Part shown: piece after piece, positions 24,075 to 32,632 of the stretch
Numbering within the stretch: the stretch's first letter is position 1
Layout of the letters: each line of letters begins with the position of its first letter
NCBI GenBank assembly: GCA_965242575.1
Contig: OZ251461.1
Location: forward strand, 1,984,001-2,048,000
DNA: 64,000 nt
DNA from: JANQOH01 sp965242575
GTDB taxonomy: Bacteria; Pseudomonadota; Alphaproteobacteria; UBA7887
Direction of reading: 5' to 3'
The notes under the pieces: model-generated
Databases searched by the model: none
Told to the model about the DNA's origin: nothing
What the model saw: only the letters and a program-made list of their open reading frames with translations
Made by a program: the position numbers and the translations under genes

Positions 24075-24296
24075 CCCTTCCGCATCGCGCGAAGACGGCT
24101 ATCCGCCGCCGCAGCTCGAAGCGGCGCACGACTCGCCCTTCCCTGCAACGAACGGAGACGTCGCCGAGCCGAACCGCCCGTCGCCGACCGGCGGGCGCCC
24201 CGGCGCGCCCCGAAACGGCGGCGGCCGCGCAAACCCGAAAATCGCCGCGGACGCCGCGCAGCGCCCTTCGACCCGGAGTCGTCCGGGAAATCCGGG
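24075..24296 (+). mobile_element. Decayed right end of an IS1380-family element
   Basis: About 220 bases align by eye to the last part of the IS at 48584-50233 (its bases ~50018-50233): TATCCGCCGCCGC, GAAGCGGCGCAC, CCCGAAAATC and the terminus AAATCCGGG followed by CTAA. Most differences are A or T in the intact IS against G or C here. This may reflect drift toward host composition, or a GC-richer relative. The transposase and left end are gone. The element end abuts the prfB stop codon (CTA on this strand). Confidence 0.75.
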
Positions 24297-25449
24297 CTAA
24301 GCCCGCGCCGCCGATCCGGCCGCGCCGCCCGGCGCCGTTCCGTCCCGCCCGCTTCCCACCTGCGCGGCGAGGGCGGCGCCGATGAACGAATCGATGGCGC
24401 CGTCGAGCACCGCCTGGGCGTTTCCCGTCTCGACTCCCGTCCGCAGGTCCTTGACCATCCGGTAGGGTTGCAGGACGTAGGAGCGGATCTGGTGGCCCCA
24501 GCCGATGTCGGTCTTGCCCGCCTCGACGGCCGCCTGCTCCTCGCGCCGCGCCTGCAATTCGCGCTCGTAGAGGCGGGCGCGCAACATGCTCATCGCCGCC
24601 GCCCGGTTCTTGTGCTGCGAGCGTTGGTTCTGGCACTGCACCACGATGCCGGTCGGCAGGTGGGTCATGCGGACGGCGGAATCCGTCTTGTTCACGTGCT
24701 GGCCGCCCGCGCCCGAGGAGCGATAGGTGTCGACGCGCAGGTCCTTGTCGGCGATCTCGATCTCGATCGAGTCGTCGACGACCGGATACACCCAGACGCT
24801 GGCGAAACTGGTGTGGCGGCGGCCGGAGGCGTCGAAGGGAGAGATGCGCACCAGGCGGTGGACTCCGCTTTCGGTGCGCAGCCATCCGTAGGCGTTCTCG
24901 CCCCGCAGCTTGACCGTCGCGCTTTTGATCCCGGCCTCTTCCCCAGGGCTTTCCTCTACGTATTCGGTCTTGAGGCCGTGCGCGTCGGCCCAGCGCGCAT
25001 ACATGCGCAACAGCATCTGCGCCCAGTCCTGCGCCTCGGCGCCGCCGGCGCCGGCGTGGACCTCCACGAAACAGTCGCTGCCGTCGGCCTCGCCGGAAAG
25101 CAGCGTCTCCAGTTCGGCGGCGCCCGCCCGCCGCTTGAGCTCGGCGAACGCCTCCGCGCCCTCGGCGGCCAGCTCCTCGTCGCCCTCCTCCTCCGCCAGC
25201 TCCAGCAGCGCGCGCGTGTCGGCGAACTCGCGGGCGAGCGCGTCGTAGCCGTCCAGCGCCCGGGCGATCCTGTCGCGGTCGCGCATGACGCGGCGCGCCG
25301 CCGCCGGGTCCTTCCAGAACCCGGGCGCCTCGGCGCGCGCGTCGAGGGTCTTCAGCGTTTCCTGCGCCGCGTCGGGGTCAAAGATGCCTCCTCAGCAGCG
25401 CCAACGACCTTTCGATGTCGTCGGCGGCCGCCTGCAATTCCGCGCGCAT
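24297..25449 (-). CDS. prfB: Peptide chain release factor 2, with programmed +1 frameshift
   Basis: RF2 ends translation at UGA and UAA. The main frame (25379 down to 24297) has the GGQ motif in SSGAGGQHVNKTDSAV and SPF near VRISPFDASGRR. The first 23 codons, from ATG 25449, read MRAEL...SLALLRRHL and stop at UGA (25380-25378). The next codon in the +1 frame is GAC (25379-25377), continuing DPDAAQETLKTLDAR. So ribosomes must slip at CTT-TGA, the classical RF2 autoregulation. The stop codon abuts an old IS terminus. It is downstream of mrcA with a 34-base gap; the order amidase-mrcA-prfB is common in Alphaproteobacteria. Confidence 0.95.
25377..25392 (-). promoter_or_regulatory. prfB programmed frameshift site
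   Basis: Reading the minus strand: AGGAGG (25392-25387), CAT, CTT, TGA, C. This reproduces the known RF2 element: a Shine-Dalgarno-like stretch a few bases ahead of CUU-UGA-C, with slippage on CUU when RF2 is scarce. Confidence 0.93.
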
Positions 25450-25483
25450 GGCCGCGATCCTCGTTTCCGGTGGGGGAGCGGGC

Positions 25484-27913
25484 CTAATATAGCCCGGAAT
25501 CGAAATCCATCGCCTCGCCGCCGCCGCGCCCGTCCGCCGCCGCGCCCGATCCCGGCTCGGTCCCGGGCCGGAACGCCTCGACGATGACCAGCTCGCTGCC
25601 GGGGGAGGGGGGCAGGCCGGTGTCGGCGTCGATCCGCGTCATCATGACGTTCGCCGGAACCCGGAACGGGACCGCCGGCGCGCCGCCGAGCGCCTCCGCC
25701 ACGATGGCCTTGAAGATGGGCAGGGCCACGCTGGCGCCGGTCTGCCGCGCCCCGAGCGAGCGCGGCCGGTCGAAGCCGACGAAGACTCCCACCGCCAGGT
25801 CCGGCGCGAAGCCGATGAACCAGGCGTCGAGGGAATCGTTGGAGGTCCCGGTTTTCCCCGCCAGCGGCAGGCCCAGGCCGGCGGCGCTCCGGGCCGTGCC
25901 GCGGTCGACGACGCCCTTGAGCATCCAGGCGACCTGGAACGCCGTCGCCGCGTCGGCGACCCGCGGCCGGTCGTCGCCCGGCGCCGGCGGCGCGCCGGGC
26001 GCCGCGTCCGGCCCCGCGCACGCCGCGCACTCCCGCGCGTCGCGGCGGAGCACCGTCGCGCCGTAACGGTCCTGGACGCGCTCGACGAACGCCGGCGCGA
26101 TCCGGCGCCCGCCATTGACGATCATCGCATAGGCGGCCGCGAGCCGCAGCAGGGTGGTCTCGCCCGCGCCGAGCGACATCGACAGGACCTCGGGGAAGTC
26201 GCCGATGCCGAACCGCCGCCCGACCTCGGAAATCCGCTCCATGCCCAGCCGGTTGGCCAGCCGGACGGTCATCAGGTTGCGCGACTTCTCCAGCCCGCGG
26301 CGCAGCGTCGTGGGGCCGTGGAACTCCTCCGAATAATTCTCCGGCTCCCACCGCGGCAGGTTCGGCCCCTGGTCGATGCTGATCGGCGCGTCGAGCACGA
26401 TGGAGGCCGGCGTGTAGCCGTTCTCCAGCGCCGCCAGATAGACGAACGGCTTGAAGGCCGAGCCCGGCTGCCGGTCCGCCTGGGTGGCGCGGTTGAACTG
26501 GCTGTCGTCGAAACTCCAGCCGCCGGACATCGCCAGCACCCGCCCGGTGTGCGGATCGAGCGCCACCGCGGCGCCCTGCGCCTCGGGAATCTGGCGCAGC
26601 GCGAACGCGCCCGCGCCGTCCGATTCTACGCCGCCGCCGTCCTCGCGCGGGAGCGCCTCCACCGCTACTACGTCGCCCGCGGCCAGCGCGTCGCCGACCC
26701 GGCGCGGGCGCGCGCCGGGGGAGCGGTTCTCGCGCCACGGCCGCGCCCACCGCATTTCCGCGAGCGGCAGCTCCCCCAGCGCGCCGTCGGCGAAGCCGAG
26801 CGTCGCCGTCTCGCCCGCCGCGTCCAGCACCGCCGCGAGGCGCCACGGCGCGAGCCCCGGCGGCGCCGGAACTTCCGCGAGGGCCGCCCGCCAATCGCTC
26901 CCCGTCTCGATCCTGGCGACCGGCCCCCGCCAGCCGCGCCGCCGGTCGTAGGCGGCGAGGCCGTCGCGCAGCGCGCGGTCGGCGATGTCCTGGAGGCGCG
27001 GGTCCAGCGCCGTGCGCACCGAGAGCCCGCCGCCATGCGCGACGTCCTCGCCGTAGAGCGCGACCAGGCGGCGGCGCACCTCCTCCGCATACCACGGCGC
27101 ATGGACGGCGCGGCCGGGATCGCGGGGGCGGACGGCGAGGGTCTCGGCCCGCGCCGCATCGGCCTCGTCCGCCCCGACGTAACCGTCGGCCTCCATGCGG
27201 CCGATCGCGTAGTCGCGGCGGCGCCGCGCCGCGTCCGGGTCCTTCTCAGGGTCGTAATTGGCGGGCGCCTTGGGCAGGCCGGCGAGAAACGCCGTCTCCG
27301 AGAGCGTCAATTCGTCGAGCGATTTGTCGAAATAATTGAGCGCCGCCGCCGCGACGCCGTAGGAGCGCCGCCCGAGGTAGATCTCGTTGAGATACAGTTC
27401 GAGGATGCGGTCCTTGGAGATCGCCCGTTCGATCCGCAGCGCCAGCATCGCCTCGGCGATCTTGCGCTGCGCCGACACCTCCCGCGTGAGGAAGAAGTTC
27501 CGCGCCACCTGCTGGGTGATAGACGACGCGCCGACGAGCCGGCGGCCGCTGCCGGCGCCGGCAAGGTTCTGCAACGCCGCCCGCGCGATGCCCGTCGGAT
27601 CGACTCCGGGATGCGCCCGGAACCGCTGGTCCTCCGCCGCCACGAAGGCGTCGACGAGCCGCCGCGGCATGGCGTCCACGGGAACGAAGACCCGGCGCTC
27701 GGTCGCGAATTCCGCCAGCAATCGTCCGTCGCCGGCGTGCAGCCGCGTCAGCGTCGGCGGCTCGTAGGACGCCAGCGCGCCGGGCTCGGGCAGTTCGGCG
27801 GCGAATTGGCGCGCGCCGAGGACGGCGGCGAACAGGCCGGCCGCGAGGACCGAGAAGCCGCCGGAGATCGCGCCGGCGAGCGCGCGCATCGCCCGGGCGG
27901 GAACGCCGCTCAT
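25484..27913 (-). CDS. mrcA: Penicillin-binding protein 1A (transglycosylase/transpeptidase)
   Basis: Bifunctional peptidoglycan synthase, inner membrane, 809 residues. A single membrane anchor (about 12-34) leads into the GT51 domain with AAEDQRFRAHPGVDP, GASSITQQVARNFFL, RKIAEAMLALRIE and LELYLNEIYLG. The transpeptidase domain has the SxxK in PGSAFKPFVYL, SRN as EKSRNLM, and KTG as LAGKTGTSND. An OB-like insert lies between the two. The ATG at 27913 overlaps the amidase stop in ATGA, so amidase and mrcA are coupled. Confidence 0.95.
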   Translation of the reverse strand: MSGVPARAMRALAGAISGGFSVLAAGLFAAVLGARQFAAELPEPGALASYEPPTLTRLHAGDGRLLAEFATERRVFVPVDAMPRRLVDAFVAAEDQRFRAHPGVDPTGIARAALQNLAGAGSGRRLVGASSITQQVARNFFLTREVSAQRKIAEAMLALRIERAISKDRILELYLNEIYLGRRSYGVAAAALNYFDKSLDELTLSETAFLAGLPKAPANYDPEKDPDAARRRRDYAIGRMEADGYVGADEADAARAETLAVRPRDPGRAVHAPWYAEEVRRRLVALYGEDVAHGGGLSVRTALDPRLQDIADRALRDGLAAYDRRRGWRGPVARIETGSDWRAALAEVPAPPGLAPWRLAAVLDAAGETATLGFADGALGELPLAEMRWARPWRENRSPGARPRRVGDALAAGDVVAVEALPREDGGGVESDGAGAFALRQIPEAQGAAVALDPHTGRVLAMSGGWSFDDSQFNRATQADRQPGSAFKPFVYLAALENGYTPASIVLDAPISIDQGPNLPRWEPENYSEEFHGPTTLRRGLEKSRNLMTVRLANRLGMERISEVGRRFGIGDFPEVLSMSLGAGETTLLRLAAAYAMIVNGGRRIAPAFVERVQDRYGATVLRRDARECAACAGPDAAPGAPPAPGDDRPRVADAATAFQVAWMLKGVVDRGTARSAAGLGLPLAGKTGTSNDSLDAWFIGFAPDLAVGVFVGFDRPRSLGARQTGASVALPIFKAIVAEALGGAPAVPFRVPANVMMTRIDADTGLPPSPGSELVIVEAFRPGTEPGSGAAADGRGGGEAMDFDSGLY

Positions 27914-29157
27914 TTGCACAGCTCCTCCAGCGAATCGAAATAGCGGTCCACCGCGTCGACGATGGCCCCGACCATCGGCTCCCGCCCCTCCCGGGAGCGC
28001 ATCCTCTTCTCGTCCTCGCGGTTGGACAGGAAGCCGAGCTCGATCAACAGCGACGGCACGTCGGGCGCCTTGAGGACGGCGAACCCGGCCCGCCGGTGCG
28101 GGCGGCTGACCGAGGGCACCCCCCGGCGCGCGAACTCGGCGACCGTCATGTCCGCGAGCCGGGCGGAGTAGCAATTGGTCGCCCGCTGGCTCAGATCGAG
28201 GAGAATCTCGTCCACGTCCTCCGAATACGCCGCCAGATCGACGCCGGCGATGACGTCCGACTCGTTCTCCTTGGCGGCGAGCGCCTCCGCCTCTTCGTCG
28301 GAGGCCTCCTTCGACAGCGTATAGACGTGGCTGCCGCGCACCCGCGAATCCGCGAGCGAATCGGCGTGGATCGACAGGAAGAGGTCGGCCCCGGCGGCGC
28401 GCGCCGACGCCACCCGGTCGCGCAGGCCGACGAACACGTCGTCGTCGCGCGTCATGACCACCCGGTAACGCCCCGTCGCCCGGAGGCGCTCGGCCATGTG
28501 GCGCGCCGCCTCCAGCGCCACGGCCTTCTCGTGGATTCCGGAGCCGCCGATGGCGCCGGGGTCGATGCCGCCGTGGCCGGGATCGATGACCACGGTGTGG
28601 AGGCCGCGCGGCGCCGGCGGCCCGGGCAGGGGCTCGACCGGCGGCGCGGGCGGCGGGGGCGCCGCGTGGGCGGCGCGCTGGCTCTCCCGCGCGAACGCGG
28701 CGAAGGCGTCCGCGTCCGAATCGGCGAGGTCGACGACCAGGCGCGTCGCCCCGCCGTCGGCGCCGGGCGGAATGAAGAACGCCCGCGCCACCCGCGCCGG
28801 GCGGGCCAGGTCCAGCACCATGCGCGAGGTCCCCGCGCGGAACCGCCCGTAGCGGACGTTGGAGATCGCCCCCCCCGCCGACGGGCGCCCGGCGGCGACG
28901 GCGAATTCGAGCTCCGGGAAGTCGATCGCCAGCCGGTACGGATTCGTCAACGCGAAGATGCGGAACTCCACGCGGCCGCTCAGGTCGATGGCCAGGCGCG
29001 TGTAGTCCGGGTGCGCGCCGATGCGGAAATCCGACATCGCGGCCTCGGCGGCGCCGGCCGCCGAGGCATGCGCGCACGCCGCCGCCAGCAGGACGGCGGC
29101 CAGCGCCGACCGGGCGCGCGGAGCGCGTCCGCGCCGTTTTTTTTCGGGTCCGCTCAC
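27910..29157 (-). CDS. N-acetylmuramoyl-L-alanine amidase (AmiC-type: AMIN plus Amidase_3)
   Basis: A periplasmic zinc amidase that cleaves septal peptidoglycan. The signal peptide ends near AAGAAEA (about residue 40). The AMIN domain (about 45-150; FRIGAHPDYTRLAIDLSGRV) localises it. The catalytic Amidase_3 domain starts at VVIDPGHGGIDPGAIGGSG with zinc His and Glu (HEKAVALEAARHM), then LFLSIHADS, and LIELGFLSNREDE with the catalytic Glu. 415 residues. The Pro-rich linker APPPPAPPVEPLPGPPAP joins the domains. Divergent from rne. Confidence 0.93.
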   Translation of the reverse strand: MSGPEKKRRGRAPRARSALAAVLLAAACAHASAAGAAEAAMSDFRIGAHPDYTRLAIDLSGRVEFRIFALTNPYRLAIDFPELEFAVAAGRPSAGGAISNVRYGRFRAGTSRMVLDLARPARVARAFFIPPGADGGATRLVVDLADSDADAFAAFARESQRAAHAAPPPPAPPVEPLPGPPAPRGLHTVVIDPGHGGIDPGAIGGSGIHEKAVALEAARHMAERLRATGRYRVVMTRDDDVFVGLRDRVASARAAGADLFLSIHADSLADSRVRGSHVYTLSKEASDEEAEALAAKENESDVIAGVDLAAYSEDVDEILLDLSQRATNCYSARLADMTVAEFARRGVPSVSRPHRRAGFAVLKAPDVPSLLIELGFLSNREDEKRMRSREGREPMVGAIVDAVDRYFDSLEELCK

Positions 29158-29526
29158 GCTTCCTCTAGCGGTATCGGTTTCGGCAGCCTACAATATATTG
29201 CGATGGGATCGACGAATCGCCATGCCCGCGCCGGGGCCGCGTTGCGTTCCGCGCCGCCGCGGGGCTATCATGGGCCGGTCGCATCGCGCGGCGGGCGCCC
29301 GCCGCGCCGGGGTCTCCGACGGTCCCGGCGCGCCGCGGGCGGGTGCCCGCCGCGAGAATTTTCCCGCGCCGTTCGCGCCGGGCGCGCTTCGCGTTCGCGC
29401 CGGCGGCGCTTCGCCGCCGCGCCTTCGCGAGGGCGCCGCCGCGGCGTTCGGATGGATCGCAACGCGCCGCGCGCGCCCGGCATCGACGCATGCCGGGGCG
29501 CCGCGCGCGATGGAGACGCATCGACA
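29158..29526. other. Divergent gap with likely structured rne leader
   Basis: A 369-bp gap between the amidase and rne. An AT-rich patch at 29187-29200 (CTACAATATATTG) is the only promoter-like sequence; TACAAT at 29189-29194 could serve as a -10 for rne. A perfect 22-bp GC palindrome lies at 29286-29307 and another hairpin at about 29335-29355. Long structured leaders are known to mediate RNase E autoregulation in other bacteria; that role here is inference. No gene seen. Confidence 0.45.
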
Positions 29527-31902
29527 ATGGCAAAGCGCATGCTCATCGACGCCGCCCACGCGGAGGAGACGCGGGTCGTCGTCGTCGACGGAAGCAAGCT
29601 GGAGGAATTCGACTTCGAGTCCGCGAACAAGGCCCTCCTGAAGGGCAACGTCTATCTCGCCAAGGTGACGCGGGTCGAACCCTCCCTCCAGGCGGCGTTC
29701 GTCGAATACGGGGGGAACCGCCACGGCTTCCTCGCCTTCAGCGAAATCCACCCCGACTACTACCAGATTCCGGTCGCCGACCGCCAGGCGCTGGCGCGGC
29801 AGGCGGCGGAGGCGGCCGCGTCCGCCGATTCGCCTCCGGCCGACGAGGACGGCGCCGACCCGGTCGAGACGGTGAGCGGGCAGGAGGAGGAGGAGATCGC
29901 CGCGCGCCGTCCGTCGCCGCTGCCGCGCTACCGCATCCAGGAGGTGGTCAAGCGGCGGCAGATCCTGCTCGTGCAGGTCACCAAGGAGGAGCGGGGCGGG
30001 AAGGGCGCCGCGCTGACGACCTACATCTCGCTCGCCGGGCGCTACTGCGTGCTGATGCCCAACACCACCCGCGGCGGCGGGATCAGCCGCAAGATCCAAT
30101 CCGCCGACGCGCGCAAGCGCCTGCGCTCCATCGTCGATTCGCTCGACCTGCCCGACGGCATGGCGGTGATCCTGCGCACCGCCGGGCAGAGCCGCACCAA
30201 GGCCGAGATCAAGCGCGACTACCAATACCTGCTGCGCCTCTGGGAGCAGATTCGCGACCGGACCCTCGCGTCGACCGCGCCGGCGCTCATCCACGAGGAA
30301 GCCAACCTGATCAAGCGGTCGATCCGCGACCTCTACCGGTCGGAGATCGACGAGGTCCTGGTCGAGGGCGACGAGGGCTACCGCACCGCCAAGAAGTTCA
30401 TGGGCATGCTGATGCCGAGCCACGCCAGGCGCGTGCAGCCCTACCGCGACGCATCGCCGATCTTCACCCGCCACCAGGTGGAGGGCCAGCTCGATTCGAT
30501 GCACGGCGCCGAGGTGAAACTGCCCTCCGGCGGCTCCATCGTCCTCAACCCCACCGAGGCGCTGGTCGCCATCGACGTGAATTCGGGCCGCTCCACCCGC
30601 GAGCGCGGCATCGAGGAGACGGCGCTCGGGACGAACCTCGAGGCGGCGGCCGAGATCGCCCGCCAGCTGCGCCTGCGCGACCTCGCCGGCCTCATCGTCG
30701 TGGACTTCATCGACATGGACGAAGGGCGCAACGCGCGCGCCGTCGAACGGCGCCTCAAGGAGGCGGCGAGGTCGGACCGGGCGCGCATCCAGATGGGCCG
30801 CATCAGCGGCTTCGGCCTGCTGGAGCTCTCGCGCCAGCGGCTCCGGCCGAGCGTCCAGGAGATCGGTTCGGTGGATTGCCCGCATTGCGCCGGGAGCGGA
30901 CTGGTGCGCTCCACCGAATCGGCGGCGCTGCACGCCCTGCGCGCCGTCGAGGAGGAAGGCGTGCGCGGCCGCGCCGGGCGCGTCCGCCTCACCGTCCCGT
31001 CGACGGTGGCGCTCTACCTCGTGAACCGGAAGCGCGCCGCGCTGGGCGACGCCGAGGCGCGCTACGGCCTCGCGGTGGAGATCGCGACCGACGATTCCGA
31101 GTCGCTGTCCGAGTGCCGCGTCGAAACGCTCGAGGCGCGCGCCGGCGAGGCGCCGCCGCCCGCCGCGCCCGCGGACGCAGGGGACGCGCCCGCGGACGCA
31201 GGGGACGCGCCCGCGGACGCCGGGGACGCGCCGGCGCGCCGTTCGCGCGGGCGCCGCAAACCCGCCGCCCCGGTCGACTCCGCCCCGGCGGAGGAAACCC
31301 CGGCGCCGGACGAGGCGGCGGCGGAGGACGGCGAGTCCGGCGGCGAGGACCGCCCGCGCCGCCGCCGCGGACGCCGGGGCGGGCGCCGCCGCGCCCGCGC
31401 CCGCGCGGCGGAGATAGCCGCTCCGGAGGCCGCCGCCCCGGAGGCCGCCGCCGAAGAGGCCGGCGCGGAGGAAGCGCCGCCGCCCGCAGACTCCCCGGAG
31501 CCCGCGGAAGCCCAGGCGGCGGAAACCGCTCCTCCCGCGCCGGACGGCGAGGATTCCATCGTCCGCCCCAAGCGCCGCCGGCGCACGCGCAAGGCCAGGA
31601 CCGGCGACGATGCGCCTGCGCCCGCCGCGGCCGATTCGGATTCCGCGGCGGCCGCGCCCGGCGAGCCGCCCGCGGCCGAGGCGGCGCCCGATGCGCCTGC
31701 GCCTTGCGCGCCCGAGAAGCCGAAGCGCCGCCGCCGCAAGAAGGCCGAGGCGCCGGCGGCGGAGAGCAATGGCGGCGCCGCGCCGAAGCCGGAATCCGAG
31801 CCGCCGGCCGCGGCGGAGGCGCCGCCTGCGCCCGAAGACCTGCCCGAACCGCCCCCGCGCGCGCCGCGCCGGGGCTGGTGGTCACGCGCCCCCGGCGCCT
31901 GA
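29527..31902 (+). CDS. rne: Ribonuclease E
   Basis: The endonuclease scaffold of the RNA degradosome. The start KRMLIDAAHAEETRVVVVDG is the family N-terminus. An S1 domain follows (GNVYLAKVTRVEPSLQAAFVEYGG), interrupted by a long acidic insert (about 95-130), as in alphaproteobacterial RNase E. IVLNPTEALVAIDVNSGRST and VVDFIDMD carry the catalytic Asp residues, and the Zn-link is CPHCAGSG. The C-terminal ~270 residues are low-complexity, with Arg-rich RRRRGRRGGRRRARAR and a 21-bp tandem repeat. This tail should hold RNA- and partner-binding sites. 791 residues. Confidence 0.95.
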   Translation: MAKRMLIDAAHAEETRVVVVDGSKLEEFDFESANKALLKGNVYLAKVTRVEPSLQAAFVEYGGNRHGFLAFSEIHPDYYQIPVADRQALARQAAEAAASADSPPADEDGADPVETVSGQEEEEIAARRPSPLPRYRIQEVVKRRQILLVQVTKEERGGKGAALTTYISLAGRYCVLMPNTTRGGGISRKIQSADARKRLRSIVDSLDLPDGMAVILRTAGQSRTKAEIKRDYQYLLRLWEQIRDRTLASTAPALIHEEANLIKRSIRDLYRSEIDEVLVEGDEGYRTAKKFMGMLMPSHARRVQPYRDASPIFTRHQVEGQLDSMHGAEVKLPSGGSIVLNPTEALVAIDVNSGRSTRERGIEETALGTNLEAAAEIARQLRLRDLAGLIVVDFIDMDEGRNARAVERRLKEAARSDRARIQMGRISGFGLLELSRQRLRPSVQEIGSVDCPHCAGSGLVRSTESAALHALRAVEEEGVRGRAGRVRLTVPSTVALYLVNRKRAALGDAEARYGLAVEIATDDSESLSECRVETLEARAGEAPPPAAPADAGDAPADAGDAPADAGDAPARRSRGRRKPAAPVDSAPAEETPAPDEAAAEDGESGGEDRPRRRRGRRGGRRRARARAAEIAAPEAAAPEAAAEEAGAEEAPPPADSPEPAEAQAAETAPPAPDGEDSIVRPKRRRRTRKARTGDDAPAPAAADSDSAAAAPGEPPAAEAAPDAPAPCAPEKPKRRRRKKAEAPAAESNGGAAPKPESEPPAAAEAPPAPEDLPEPPPRAPRRGWWSRAPGA
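31165..31227 (+). repeat. 21-bp tandem repeat in rne, three copies
   Basis: Three head-to-tail units (31165-31185, 31186-31206, 31207-31227), the third with one change. They encode PADAGDA repeated in the disordered C-terminal half of RNase E. The period keeps the frame. Confidence 0.9.
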
Positions 31903-31952
31903 CCCCGGCGGCAGCGCAGGTATCGGCCGGAAGCGGCCCTGGAGGGAGAGGC

Positions 31953-32540
31953 ATGAGCAAGCCCATCGAATTCTGGTTCGATTTCGGCAGCCCGGCGAGC
32001 TATCTCGCCTACACGCAACTGCCGGCGGTCGCCGCGCGCGCCGGGGCCGAGCTGGTCTGGCGCCCCATGCTGCTCGGCGGCGTGTTCAAGGCGACGGGCA
32101 ACCGGTCCCCGGCGGCGGTTCCCGCGAAGGGCGCGTGGATGCAGGGCGACCTGCGGCGCTGGGCGCGCAAATGGGGCGTGGAGTTCAACTCCAACCCGCA
32201 TTTCCCGGTCAATACGCTCGCCATGATGCGCGGCGCCGCGGCGGCGCGGCGGGCGGGCGAGCTCGCGCCCTACGCCGAGGCCATGTTCCGCGCGATGTGG
32301 GTGGACGGCAAGAACCCGTCCGAAGCGGCGGTCTTCGCCGAGGTCGTCGGCGCCGCGGGGCTGGACCCGGCGGCCTACGCCGGGCGCGTCCAGGACCCGG
32401 AGGTCAAGCAGGCGCTGATCGCCGCGACGGAGGAGGCGGTGGAGCGCGGCGTGTTCGGCGCGCCGACGATGATCGTGGACGGCGAATTGTTCTTCGGCCA
32501 GGACAGGCTGGATTTCGTCGCCGAGGCCGCCGCCGCGTGA
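31953..32540 (+). CDS. 2-hydroxychromene-2-carboxylate isomerase-like DsbA-fold protein
   Basis: The protein has 195 residues. The opening KPIEFWFDFGSPASYLAYTQ is the kappa-class GST/HCCA isomerase motif, in which the Ser of FGSPAS activates glutathione. LLGGVFKATGNRSP and RGVFGAPTMIVDGELFFGQD (the cis-Pro loop and glutathione site) follow. HCCA isomerase acts in naphthalene breakdown. Most genomic members have unknown substrates and no degradation genes are nearby, so a general glutathione-dependent isomerase or oxidoreductase is as likely. GGAGGGAGAGGC precedes the ATG at 31953. Confidence 0.88.
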   Translation: MSKPIEFWFDFGSPASYLAYTQLPAVAARAGAELVWRPMLLGGVFKATGNRSPAAVPAKGAWMQGDLRRWARKWGVEFNSNPHFPVNTLAMMRGAAAARRAGELAPYAEAMFRAMWVDGKNPSEAAVFAEVVGAAGLDPAAYAGRVQDPEVKQALIAATEEAVERGVFGAPTMIVDGELFFGQDRLDFVAEAAAA

Positions 32541-32550
32541 CCGTGCGCCT

Positions 32551-32585
32551 CTGGGAGCGCGGGCGTCCCGCCCGCATCGCGCCCG
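32551..32585 (+). repeat. Dispersed GC palindromic repeat, single copy
   Basis: CTGGGAGCGCGGGCGTCCC followed by GCCCGCATCGCG lies in the 92-bp gap before lysS. The same core, CTGGGAGCGCCGGCGTCCC with GCCGGC, recurs in the tandem array ahead of the glutamate dehydrogenase (around 50513). It can fold into a short hairpin. Intergenic, no coding role. Confidence 0.55.
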
Positions 32586-32632
32586 GCGCGCCTCCGGTAA
32601 TCCGCTAGAGGTTTCCGCCGACTCCGTCCGCG

